DNA of 64,000 nucleotides from JANQIO01 sp965229625. GTDB lineage: Bacteria > Pseudomonadota > Gammaproteobacteria > Pseudomonadales > Halieaceae. A program made the translations under genes and the position numbers. The DNA lies in the NCBI GenBank assembly GCA_965229625.1, contig CBDDJJ010000001.1, forward strand, positions 2,356,001-2,420,000. The letters run 5' to 3'. This document shows, piece after piece, positions 17,461 to 25,576 of this stretch (positions are counted from its first letter, which is position 1; every line of letters begins with the position of its first letter). The notes under the pieces were generated by a model. It was not told the DNA's origin, made no database searches, and saw nothing but the letters and a program-made list of their open reading frames with translations.

Positions 17461-18644
17461 TGCGCCATCTCGCTCTCGCATTGCTGATCGGCGCCCAGGC
17501 CCTGCCTGCCGCCGGCCAGGAGTTCGAGGCCTGCCTCGCCGAACTGCAGGCGCGGGCCCGGGCCGAGGGCCGGGCACCCTGGATTGTTGACGAGCTGATC
17601 CCAAGTCTTGAACAGCAGCGGCGAGTGATCGAACTGGATCGCAAGCAGCCGGAATTCGTGCAGACTTTTTCCCGCTACCTCAACGCCAGAGTGACTGAGA
17701 AGCGTGTGTCTCGAGGCCGCGCCCTGTATGAAGAGCATCACGACTTCCTCGACGCGCTGACCCGGCAGTACGGGGTGCCCGGTCACTACCTGGTCGCGTT
17801 CTGGGGCCTGGAAACCAACTTCGGCAGCTATCTGGGCAACTCGCCGACGCTGGATTCCCTCGCCACCCTGGCCTGCGACCCACGGCGCAGTGATTTCTTT
17901 ACCACCGAGTTGCTCACCGCGCTGGCACTGGTGGAGCGGGACGGGCTGGAACCCGATGCCATGCGAGGTTCCTGGGCAGGCGCCATGGGCCACACCCAGT
18001 TCATGCCATCTACTTACCGGCGCGCCGCCGTCGACGGGGACGGCGACGGTCGCATCGACCTGTGGGGCAGCCCCGAGGATGCCCTGGCCTCCGGCGCACG
18101 CTTCCTGCAACAGCTGGGCTGGGAGCGCGGCCTGCGCTGGGGTCGCGAGGTCAGGCTAGGCGCAGATTTTCCCTTCCAGGAGGCGGGCCTCGAACAGCAG
18201 CGACCGCTGTCCAACTGGGCGGCAACCGGCGTGCGCCGGGCGGACGGCAGCGCGCTGCCCACAGCCGCTGTCGAAGGCGCCGTTCTGGTACCCGCCGGCC
18301 ACCGTGGCCCGGCGTTCCTGGTGTACGAAAACTTCAGCGTGATCATGGGCTGGAACCGCTCGGAGTTTTACGCCTTGTCAGTCGGCCACCTGGCCGACCG
18401 TATTGCCGGTGCCGGCGGCCTGCACCGCCCGCCCCCGGAATCACAGGCCGCGCTGACCCGGGACGATGTCAGCAGCATGCAGCGGGCGCTGGCAGCCGCC
18501 GGCCACGATCCCGGCGCCAGTGACGGCATTCTCGGGCCGGCCACGCGCCGCGCCCTGCGCGCTTTCCAGATGAACAATGGCCTGGTAGCGGACGGTTATC
18601 CCGACCCGGACACCCTGGCGGCGCTGGCCGGACGAGCCCCCTAA
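17460..18644 (+). CDS. Lytic murein transglycosylase, MltB type, with peptidoglycan-binding domain
   Basis: A 394-residue cell-wall enzyme that cleaves the glycan strand of murein with 1,6-anhydro product formation. It has a signal peptide (1-19), a catalytic SLT_2 domain with the general acid E118 in FWGLETNFG, the signatures GSWAGAMGHTQFMPS and YRRAAVDGDGDGRIDLW, and a C-terminal peptidoglycan-binding domain (about 335-390, GILGPATRRALRAFQ). No lipobox is present, so it should be a soluble periplasmic form. Its ATG overlaps the stop of the dehydrogenase gene (TGATG), so the two are translationally coupled although functionally unrelated. Confidence 0.92.
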   Translation: MRHLALALLIGAQALPAAGQEFEACLAELQARARAEGRAPWIVDELIPSLEQQRRVIELDRKQPEFVQTFSRYLNARVTEKRVSRGRALYEEHHDFLDALTRQYGVPGHYLVAFWGLETNFGSYLGNSPTLDSLATLACDPRRSDFFTTELLTALALVERDGLEPDAMRGSWAGAMGHTQFMPSTYRRAAVDGDGDGRIDLWGSPEDALASGARFLQQLGWERGLRWGREVRLGADFPFQEAGLEQQRPLSNWAATGVRRADGSALPTAAVEGAVLVPAGHRGPAFLVYENFSVIMGWNRSEFYALSVGHLADRIAGAGGLHRPPPESQAALTRDDVSSMQRALAAAGHDPGASDGILGPATRRALRAFQMNNGLVADGYPDPDTLAALAGRAP

Positions 18645-18851
18645 ATGGACCAGTGGCTAACGGAATACGGCGTCACCCTGGGCGTCGGCGGGCTGATCCT
18701 GTTCATGATCTTCATCGTCTGGGATCTTGCCAGGCGCAGCAATGCCGGCAAGTTCGGCACCATGATCCTGTACATCGGACTGGCCCTGGGGATATTTGGC
18801 TTCCTGATGAAATTCGTGATCAGCTACCTGCTCAAGCAGGCTGGCGTTTAA
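18645..18851 (+). CDS. DUF2788 small inner-membrane protein
   Basis: A 68-residue protein with two membrane helices (about 10-28 and 38-60) separated by a short basic loop, DLARRSNAGKFGT. This size and loop match the DUF2788 family found next to unrelated housekeeping genes in gammaproteobacteria. No function is known. Its ATG follows the transglycosylase stop codon with no gap. Confidence 0.85.
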   Translation: MDQWLTEYGVTLGVGGLILFMIFIVWDLARRSNAGKFGTMILYIGLALGIFGFLMKFVISYLLKQAGV

Positions 18852-18913
18852 GCCCCGCCGTCAATTACCGGAGCACCTGCCGATCGGCGCGAGCAGCGCC
18901 TGGCACCCACGTT

Positions 18914-20131
18914 TCAGGCTTCGACCGCCTGGCCCGCGCCGGATTCGGCGCTGACGTCTACGGACACCGCATCAGCGGCGGCAGTGGCTTTTTCCCGCGC
19001 CAGCTGGGTGGTGCTTGCACGGGCCAGGGCCACGCCCATGCGCCGGCGCCCACTGACTTCCGGTTTGCCAAACAGGCGCAGCTCGGTATCGGTCTCCGCC
19101 AGTGCGGCCTCAATGTTGCTGTAGCTGATATCCGCCGACTCGCCCTCGGCCATGATGACCGCAGAGGCGGACGGGCCGTGCTGGCGGATATTGGGTACCG
19201 GGAGCCCGAGAATCGCGCGGGCGTGGAGGGCGAATTCCGACAGGTCCTGGGATATCAGGGTCACCATGCCGGTGTCGTGGGGCCGCGGCGACACCTCGCT
19301 GAAGAAAACATCGTGGCCCCGGATAAACAGCTCCACCCCGAACAGGCCTCGACCGCCCAGGGCCTCGGTAATCCTGTGCGCTACTTCGCGGGAACTGGCA
19401 AGCGCCTCGCTGGACATGGCCTGGGGTTGCCAGGATTCCTGGTAGTCACCGCCCTTTTGGCGATGCCCGATGGGCTCGCAGTAACTGGTGCCGCCCTGGT
19501 GGCGAATCGTCAGCAGGGTAATCTCGTAATCGAAGTCGATGAAGCCCTCGACGATCACCTTGCCACCGCCGGCGCGACCGCCTTCCTGGGCGTACTGCCA
19601 GGCGTGATCAATCTCGTCACTGGCGGTGATGGTGCTCTGCCCCTTGCCGGAGGAACTCATGATCGGTTTCACCACGCAGGGGATGCCAATTTCCTCGACA
19701 GCGCGATCAAATTCCTCACGGGTTTCGGCGAAGCGGAAGGGTGAAGTGGGCAGGCCCAATTCCTCGGCAGCCAGTCGGCGTATGCCTTCCCGGTTCATGG
19801 TCAGCGAGGCGGCGCGGGCACTGGGTACCACGGTGAAACCTTCCGCTTCCAGTTCCAGCAGGGTATCCGTGGCGATCGCTTCGATCTCGGGAACAATGTA
19901 GTGCGGCCGTTCCAGCTCGATGACGCGCCGCAGTTCCTTGCCATCGAGCATGGAAAAGGTATGTGAGCGATCGGCGACCTGCATCGCCGGTGCATTGTCG
20001 TAGCGATCGCAGGCAATCACCTCGACACCCAGCCGCTGCATCTCTATCACCACTTCTTTACCCAGCTCGCCAGATCCGAGCAACAGCACGCGTGTTGCCG
20101 AGGCCGTGAACGGGGTACCAATAGTGGTCAT
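18914..20131 (-). CDS. purT: Formate-dependent phosphoribosylglycinamide formyltransferase
   Basis: A 405-residue ATP-grasp enzyme that makes formyl-GAR from GAR, formate and ATP in purine synthesis, an alternative to folate-dependent PurN. Visible signatures include the N-terminal LLGSGELGKEVVIEMQR, the nucleotide-contact VPEIEAIATDTL, the ATP-grasp lid VVKPIMSSSGKGQS, and the metal-site block FFSEVSPRPHDTGMVT. Length is typical. It is a single-gene unit convergent with the DUF2788 gene and divergent from the moxR operon. Confidence 0.95.
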   Translation of the reverse strand: MTTIGTPFTASATRVLLLGSGELGKEVVIEMQRLGVEVIACDRYDNAPAMQVADRSHTFSMLDGKELRRVIELERPHYIVPEIEAIATDTLLELEAEGFTVVPSARAASLTMNREGIRRLAAEELGLPTSPFRFAETREEFDRAVEEIGIPCVVKPIMSSSGKGQSTITASDEIDHAWQYAQEGGRAGGGKVIVEGFIDFDYEITLLTIRHQGGTSYCEPIGHRQKGGDYQESWQPQAMSSEALASSREVAHRITEALGGRGLFGVELFIRGHDVFFSEVSPRPHDTGMVTLISQDLSEFALHARAILGLPVPNIRQHGPSASAVIMAEGESADISYSNIEAALAETDTELRLFGKPEVSGRRRMGVALARASTTQLAREKATAAADAVSVDVSAESGAGQAVEA

Positions 20132-20382
20132 TGCATTCTCCAGATGGACTGATGGCCGCTTTCACAACCGGGCTTCATGATAAACGGAGATCTCCGCCTT
20201 GTCCTCACCAGATATCGGCAGGTTTATCGGAGTTGCCGTGTAAACACTGAGCAGATAGCATCCCGCTTCTTGCCCTGTCGTTGCCGGCGGCAACGGCGTG
20301 AGCCCTTGAAAATCAACGCCCCGCCCCGAACTATTTAATCCGGGAGAAGTCTTACACGGCTTTATTACAGGGGGCCAGACGG
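20132..20382. promoter_or_regulatory. purT/moxR divergent promoter region
   Basis: The 251-base spacer holds a perfect 7-base palindrome, CGTTGCC (20279-20285) and GGCAACG (20289-20295), around a 3-base loop. No T-run follows, so it is more likely an operator or an mRNA structure than a terminator. It does not match the known PurR box. AT-rich DNA near 20325-20365 may be the moxR promoter. Confidence 0.4.
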
Positions 20383-21369
20383 ATGATGAACAAAGCGGAG
20401 GTAGTACCCGTGGCGCACCGGGAGCACATAGTCGAGCTGGAGCACTGGCTCGGTCAGCAGATCATTGGCCAGGCCGACCTGGTCAGGCGCCTGCTGATCG
20501 CCCTGCTGGCCGATGGCCACCTGCTGGTGGAAGGTGCTCCGGGGCTGGCCAAAACCCGTGCGATCAAGAGCCTGGCGGACGGTATCGAGGGCAGCTTCCA
20601 CCGCATCCAGTTCACCCCCGACCTGCTGCCCGGCGATGTGACAGGTACCGACATCTATCGCCCGCAGGAAGGCGGCTTTCACTTCCAGCGCGGCCCGGTA
20701 TTCAACAACCTGATCCTGGCGGACGAAATCAACCGCGCACCCGCCAAGGTACAGTCGGCACTGCTGGAGGCCATGGCTGAACGCCAGGTCAGCGTGGGTA
20801 GCGAGACCTACCGGCTGCCGGATCTGTTCCTGGTCATGGCAACCCAGAATCCCATTGAGCAGGAAGGCACCTACCCCCTGCCGGAAGCACAGCTTGACCG
20901 TTTCCTGTTGCACGCTTTCGTGGATTACCCGGATCGCGATGCCGAGCGCGGCATCCTGCGCCTGACCCGCAACGAAGCGGCGGCCACCCAGCTCCCGCAA
21001 CCTCCGGAACTGCCCCAGGACGCCATTTTCTCCGCACGGCGCAGCGTGCTGGAACTGCACATGGCCGAACCGGTAGAGAGCTATATCGTGGAACTGGTAA
21101 TCGCCAGTCGCGACCCGGCGCCCTACTCCCAGGAGCTGGCCAACTGGCTTGACTACGGCGGCAGCCCGCGCGCCACCATCGCCCTGGACCGCTGCGCCCG
21201 GGCTCATGCCTGGCTACGCGGCGGCGACTTCGTCACCCCTGACGATGTGCAGGCCGTGGTACACGACGTGCTGCGCCATCGCCTGATCCTGAGCTTCGAA
21301 GCCGAGGCCAACGGCATCAGCGCCGACGCCGCCATCGACGAACTGGTTGCGCGGGTGCCCGTCGGCTGA
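20383..21369 (+). CDS. MoxR-family AAA ATPase
   Basis: A 328-residue AAA+ chaperone-like ATPase that typically works with von Willebrand A proteins to insert cofactors or remodel complexes at the membrane. Walker A is GAPGLAKT, Walker B is LILADEINRAP, sensor 1 is ATQNPIEQEGTYPLPEAQLDRF. It is the first gene of a six-gene operon with DUF58, DUF4381 and Bat proteins, the standard setting for this family. The start is ATG at 20383, with a second ATG directly after it. Confidence 0.95.
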   Translation: MMNKAEVVPVAHREHIVELEHWLGQQIIGQADLVRRLLIALLADGHLLVEGAPGLAKTRAIKSLADGIEGSFHRIQFTPDLLPGDVTGTDIYRPQEGGFHFQRGPVFNNLILADEINRAPAKVQSALLEAMAERQVSVGSETYRLPDLFLVMATQNPIEQEGTYPLPEAQLDRFLLHAFVDYPDRDAERGILRLTRNEAAATQLPQPPELPQDAIFSARRSVLELHMAEPVESYIVELVIASRDPAPYSQELANWLDYGGSPRATIALDRCARAHAWLRGGDFVTPDDVQAVVHDVLRHRLILSFEAEANGISADAAIDELVARVPVG

Positions 21370-21370
21370 G

Positions 21371-22315
21371 ATGGCGTCTGCGCCGATTCAAACACCGGCC
21401 CTCGGCGCCTACTGCTCGCTTGCCGAACTGATCGAGCAGCGCCACCCGGCCAGCAAGCTCGACCTGGGCCAGCGCAAGCGCGCCCTGAACCTGCTCTCGG
21501 GTCCCAACAAAACCAATTTCCGCGGTCGCGGTATCGATTTCGAGGAAGTTCGCGCCTACCAGCCCGGCGATGATATCCGCACTATCGACTGGCGAGTCAC
21601 CGCCCGCACCGGCACGGCATACACCAAGCTGTTCCGGGAAGAGCGCGAACGCCAGGTACTGGTGTGCGTGGACCAGCGCTCCAGCATGTTCTTCGGCAGC
21701 CGCACCTGCTGCAAATCCGTGCTGGCGGCACGGCTGGGCGCGCTGCTGTCCTGGGCTGCCCTGCAGCGCGGTGACCGTCTGGGCGGGCTGGTATTCTCCG
21801 AGCAGGAACACCACGAAATCCGGCCTCGTCGCAGTCGGCGCTCGGTACTGGGATTGTTGAATGCCCTGACTGCGATGAACAATGCCCTGCCGTTGCCGGC
21901 AGGCGCCCGAAACCAGGGCTTTGCCGACATGCTGGTAGAGCTCCGGCGCATCGCCCGGCCGGGCAGCTCCCTGTTCCTGGTCAGCGATTTTCGCGGCGCC
22001 CTGGACGACGGTGCCCGCGAGCAGCTCTACCAGCTGGCGCGACACCTCGAGATTACCGCCCTGCACTGTTTCGATCCGCTGGAAGCCGCGCTGCCCGAGG
22101 CAGGGCGTTACGCCGTCACCGACGGGGAATCCCGGGTGCAGCTGTTCACGGGGGATGAGCGCCTGCGCGAGGCCTTTGCGCAGCGATTCAGCGCGCAACG
22201 GGAAACCCTGCGGCAGTCGCTGGGCAAGCTTGGCATCCCGCTGATCGAGTCCAGCACCGCAGATTCGCCGTTGGGCATCCTGCAGGCCTACTACGCCAGT
22301 GGCACCCGCCGATGA
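21371..22315 (+). CDS. DUF58 domain protein
   Basis: A 314-residue protein containing the conserved DUF58 block RGRGIDFEEVRAYQPGDD followed by IRTIDWRVTARTG, the hallmark of these MoxR partners. The C-terminal part folds like a degenerate von Willebrand A domain (VLVCVDQRSSM). It is probably cytoplasmic and assists the MoxR ATPase. ATG at 21371 lies one base after the moxR stop codon, which decides the start; an upstream in-frame ATG lies within moxR. It overlaps the next gene by four bases. Confidence 0.93.
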   Translation: MASAPIQTPALGAYCSLAELIEQRHPASKLDLGQRKRALNLLSGPNKTNFRGRGIDFEEVRAYQPGDDIRTIDWRVTARTGTAYTKLFREERERQVLVCVDQRSSMFFGSRTCCKSVLAARLGALLSWAALQRGDRLGGLVFSEQEHHEIRPRRSRRSVLGLLNALTAMNNALPLPAGARNQGFADMLVELRRIARPGSSLFLVSDFRGALDDGAREQLYQLARHLEITALHCFDPLEAALPEAGRYAVTDGESRVQLFTGDERLREAFAQRFSAQRETLRQSLGKLGIPLIESSTADSPLGILQAYYASGTRR

Positions 22316-22800
22316 CCCCCGCCGACCCGCTTGCCCAGCTGCGCGATATTCACCTGCCCGATCCGGTCAGCGCCTGGCCGCCGGGGCCGGGCTGGTGGCT
22401 GCTTGCCGGCCTGCTGGTGCTGGTACTGGCCGCCCTGCTTACCTGGCTGTGGCGGCACTACCGGCGCAATGCCTGGCGCCGACAGGCACACCGTGCACTG
22501 GCCGAAGCGCATGCGCGCTGGCAGGCTGACGGCGACCACGCCGGCTACCTGCAGGCCGCCAACGCGGTTCTCAAGCGCGCTGCCCTGAGCCGGTTCCCAC
22601 GCGAGCAGGTCGCCTCACTGAATAGCCAGCGTTGGGACGAGTTCCTCGACCAGCAATGGCGCAGGCCCGGAGAGGCAGGCTTCAGCGAGTTGGGCTTTGC
22701 GACTCGCGCCTACCAGGCCAGCCCCGCCGCGGCAGATATCGAACAGCTGCACGGCCTCTGCAAGCAGTGGCTGGCACAGCTGAAGGGCACGCCATGCTGA
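22312..22800 (+). CDS. DUF4381 membrane protein
   Basis: A 162-residue protein opening with QLRDIHLPDPVSAWPPGPGW, the DUF4381 signature, then one membrane helix (about 28-48) and a basic cytoplasmic helical domain. It occurs between DUF58 and BatA genes in many proteobacteria and is thought to be part of the Bat complex; the exact function is unknown. It overlaps both neighbours (4 bases before, 7 bases after), so the proteins are probably made in fixed ratio. Confidence 0.9.
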   Translation: MTPADPLAQLRDIHLPDPVSAWPPGPGWWLLAGLLVLVLAALLTWLWRHYRRNAWRRQAHRALAEAHARWQADGDHAGYLQAANAVLKRAALSRFPREQVASLNSQRWDEFLDQQWRRPGEAGFSELGFATRAYQASPAAADIEQLHGLCKQWLAQLKGTPC

Positions 22801-23792
22801 CGCTGCAATGGCCCTTTGCGCTGCTGCTGCTGCCGCTACCCTGGTTGGTGTGGCGGCTGTGGCCGGCCGCCGCCGGGGAGGACTCCGCCCTGCGCGCCCC
22901 CTTCTTTGAGAGCTGGCAGGCACTCGATGACCAGGGTGTGGGCCGACGCCGTGGCGGCGGCCTGCTATCCGTGCTGGCGCTGTGCCTGCTGTGGTTGGCA
23001 CTGCTGGGTGCCCTGGCGCGACCCACCTGGATCGGTGATCCTGTGAGCCTGCCGGCCAGCGGCCGCGACCTGCTGGTGGCGGTCGACCTGTCGGGCTCCA
23101 TGCAGGTGGAGGACATGGTGGTCGGCCAGCACACCGTCTCACGCATCGATGCCGTCAAGCAGGTGGTGGGGGAATTTATCGAGCGCCGCCGGGGTGACCG
23201 CCTGGGCCTGATCCTGTTTGGCAGCAACGCCTACGTGCAGGCGCCACTGACCTTTGACCGCAATACCGTGCAGCGCTTCCTGCGCGAAGCCCAGCTCGGT
23301 TTCGCCGGCCGCGAGACCGCCATCGGTGACGCCATCGGGCTGGCAGTGAAACGGCTGCGCGAGCGCCCCGCAGACAGCCGGGTACTGATCCTGCTGACCG
23401 ACGGCGCCAACAACGCCGGCGAGGTCGAGCCACTGGATGCCGCGCGGCTGGCCGCCGACAACGGCGTCAAAATCCACACCATCGGGATCGGCAGTGACAA
23501 GATGGTGATGCCGGGCCTGTTTGGTTCCAGCTTTGGCTCCAAGGTGGTCAACCCCTCCCGCGACCTGGACGAGGCCACCCTGCGAGAGATTGCCAACAGC
23601 ACCGGCGGCAACTACTTCCGCGCCCGCGACCCGGCCGAGTTGATCAACATCTACCAGCTGCTGGACGCGCTGGAACCCGTGGAACAGGAAGCCCAGAGCT
23701 ACCGGCCGCAGAAGAGCCTGTTTCACCTGCCGCTGGCCATCGCTTTTGCGCTCAGCCTGCTGCTGGCCCTGGCCAGGGGGGTACGCGGGTGA
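22794..23792 (+). CDS. batA: BatA-type von Willebrand A membrane protein
   Basis: A 332-residue inner-membrane protein. It has two N-terminal membrane helices, a von Willebrand A domain with an intact metal-ion-dependent adhesion site (DLSGSM at about 100, TDGANNAGE later), and a final membrane helix. In Bacteroides and other bacteria Bat proteins affect tolerance to oxygen or stress, probably by acting on envelope complexes with MoxR. ATG at 22794 lies inside the end of the DUF4381 gene; longer in-frame starts are unlikely. The next gene starts with GTG overlapping by four bases. Confidence 0.9.
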   Translation: MLTLQWPFALLLLPLPWLVWRLWPAAAGEDSALRAPFFESWQALDDQGVGRRRGGGLLSVLALCLLWLALLGALARPTWIGDPVSLPASGRDLLVAVDLSGSMQVEDMVVGQHTVSRIDAVKQVVGEFIERRRGDRLGLILFGSNAYVQAPLTFDRNTVQRFLREAQLGFAGRETAIGDAIGLAVKRLRERPADSRVLILLTDGANNAGEVEPLDAARLAADNGVKIHTIGIGSDKMVMPGLFGSSFGSKVVNPSRDLDEATLREIANSTGGNYFRARDPAELINIYQLLDALEPVEQEAQSYRPQKSLFHLPLAIAFALSLLLALARGVRG

Positions 23793-25576
23793 ACGAATTC
23801 CTGGTGAATTTCCATTTCCTGAGGCCCGAGTGGCTGCTGGCCAGCCTGCCGATATTGCCACTGGGCTGGCTGCTGTACCGGCGCCTGCGCGCCGGCAAGG
23901 CCTGGACCTCGGTGATCTCCGAGCAATTGCTGCCGCACCTGCTGAGCGGCGGCCAGGCCGCAAGCCGCTGGCCCCTGGTGTTATTGCTGGGCGCCTGGCT
24001 GCTGGCGGTGCTGGCGCTGGCCGGGCCGAGCTGGGAACGCCTGCCACAGCCGGTAGAACGGCGCGAGAATGCACTGGTCGTGTTGTATGACCTGAGCCTC
24101 TCCATGCAAGCCACCGACATCACACCATCGCGGCTGGTACGCAGCCGGCAAAAGCTGCTGGACCTGCTGGAAAAGAAAACCGAGGGCACCACCGCGCTGG
24201 TCGCCTATGCAGGGGATGCCCACGTGGTGAGCCCGCTGACCGACGACCTGCGCACCATCGCCAACCTGATGCCAGCGCTGACGCCGGGCATCATGCCGGT
24301 CAAGGGCAGCCGACCGTCACGCGCCGTGGAGCAGGCAGTAAGACTATTGCGCGATAGCGGCCTTGAGCACGGCCAGATCCTGCTGGTGACCGACGGCATA
24401 CACCGCGGTGATGGCAACGAGATTGCCGATGCCCTGAGCAATACCGCCTATCGCCTGTCTGTGCTGGGAGTAGGCACGGACGAGGGCAGCCCGATACCGA
24501 CCGGCGAAGGATTCCTGCGGGATGACAGCGGCAACATCATCGTCGCCGGGCTGGAGCGGACACCACTCAAGGAGCTGGCGGCACGCTTCGGTGGCAGCTA
24601 CAGCGACCTGGAACTGGGTGATGCCGACGTCGAGCGCATTCTGGCCCTGGACCCCTGGGCAGAGGAAGACAGCGAACAGCTGCTGGGGCGCAGCGTCGAT
24701 ACCTGGCACGACATGGGCTTCTGGCTGGCCGTACTGTTGGTGCCGGTGGCGCTCGGCGCCTTCAGGCGTGGCTACATCCTGTGCCTGTTGCTGCTGCCAC
24801 TGGCAGAACCCGGCGAGGCCCGGGAGCTGCGCGATTACTTCCTGAACAGCGACCAGCGCGGCGCCGAACTGCTGGAGGCCGACGAGGCGGACGCTGCGGC
24901 CGCAACGTTCAGCAACCCGGATTGGGCAGCGGCCGCGCACTATCGGGCCGGCAACTACGAGCAGGCACTCGATCACTACCAACAGCAGGACAACGCCGAC
25001 GGCTGGTACAACCGCGGCAACAGCCTCGCCCGCAGCGGCGACCTGGAACAGGCCATCGCCGCCTATGAGAAGGCCCTGGAACAGGCGCCCGACATGGAAG
25101 ACGCGGCCTTCAACAAGGCCCTGCTGGAGCAACTGCTTCAACAGCAGCAGCAACAGCAACAACAACAGCAGGACCAGCAGGGCGAACAGGACCAACAACA
25201 GCAGGATCAGCAGCAGGATCAGCAACAGTCACAGCAGCCCGACAGCGGCGACCAGTCCGGGCAACCAAAGCCCCAGCAGGCCGAAAACGAAGGCCAGCCG
25301 GACCAGGAGCAAACGCCCCAGGACAACCAGCAACAGCAGCAATCACAACGGGCGAACGCCGACGGGCAACAGCAGCCCGAGGGCGAGCCGCAACAGCAGG
25401 CTGCCCGCCCACGGGATGCCGACGAGATGGAAAGAGAGATGGCCAACGAGCAGTGGCTGCGCCGGATTCCGGACGACCCCTCCGGCCTGCTGCGGCGCAA
25501 GTTCCGCTATGAGTCACGCTTGCGGGCCCAGGAGAACGCACAGGGAGCAGGAAGAGATGATGAAACACGTTGGTAG
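23789..25576 (+). CDS. BatB-BatC fusion: von Willebrand A domain plus TPR and glutamine-rich tail
   Basis: A 595-residue protein starting with GTG. Two membrane helices near the N-terminus are followed by a von Willebrand A domain (DLSLSM metal site, VTDGIHRG), a third membrane helix at about 309-330, and a periplasmic TPR segment (about 375-445, with WYNRGNSLARSGDLEQAIAAYEKAL). About 100 residues rich in Q, D, P and E follow, including an unbroken run of twelve glutamines. The C-terminal block PDDPSGLLRRKFRYE is conserved in BatC-like proteins. It therefore joins what are separate BatB and BatC genes in some other bacteria. It overlaps batD by 20 bases. Confidence 0.9.
   Translation: MNEFLVNFHFLRPEWLLASLPILPLGWLLYRRLRAGKAWTSVISEQLLPHLLSGGQAASRWPLVLLLGAWLLAVLALAGPSWERLPQPVERRENALVVLYDLSLSMQATDITPSRLVRSRQKLLDLLEKKTEGTTALVAYAGDAHVVSPLTDDLRTIANLMPALTPGIMPVKGSRPSRAVEQAVRLLRDSGLEHGQILLVTDGIHRGDGNEIADALSNTAYRLSVLGVGTDEGSPIPTGEGFLRDDSGNIIVAGLERTPLKELAARFGGSYSDLELGDADVERILALDPWAEEDSEQLLGRSVDTWHDMGFWLAVLLVPVALGAFRRGYILCLLLLPLAEPGEARELRDYFLNSDQRGAELLEADEADAAAATFSNPDWAAAAHYRAGNYEQALDHYQQQDNADGWYNRGNSLARSGDLEQAIAAYEKALEQAPDMEDAAFNKALLEQLLQQQQQQQQQQQDQQGEQDQQQQDQQQDQQQSQQPDSGDQSGQPKPQQAENEGQPDQEQTPQDNQQQQQSQRANADGQQQPEGEPQQQAARPRDADEMEREMANEQWLRRIPDDPSGLLRRKFRYESRLRAQENAQGAGRDDETRW
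25135..25400 (+). repeat. CAG/CAA-rich low-complexity tract within the batB/C gene
   Basis: The DNA is a run of mixed CAG and CAA codons coding for a glutamine-rich linker, broken by GAC, GAG and AGC codons. Mixed codons limit slippage, but the tract may still vary in length between strains. Confidence 0.8.

Noticed and set aside
20279..20295. Hairpin as terminator between purT and moxR
   Set aside because: No T-run follows on either strand and both genes are transcribed away from it.
25065..25556. In-frame upstream extension of batD
   Set aside because: It reads the glutamine-rich CAG tract in another frame as Ser/Arg/Asn-rich sequence; the real start with signal peptide is at 25557.
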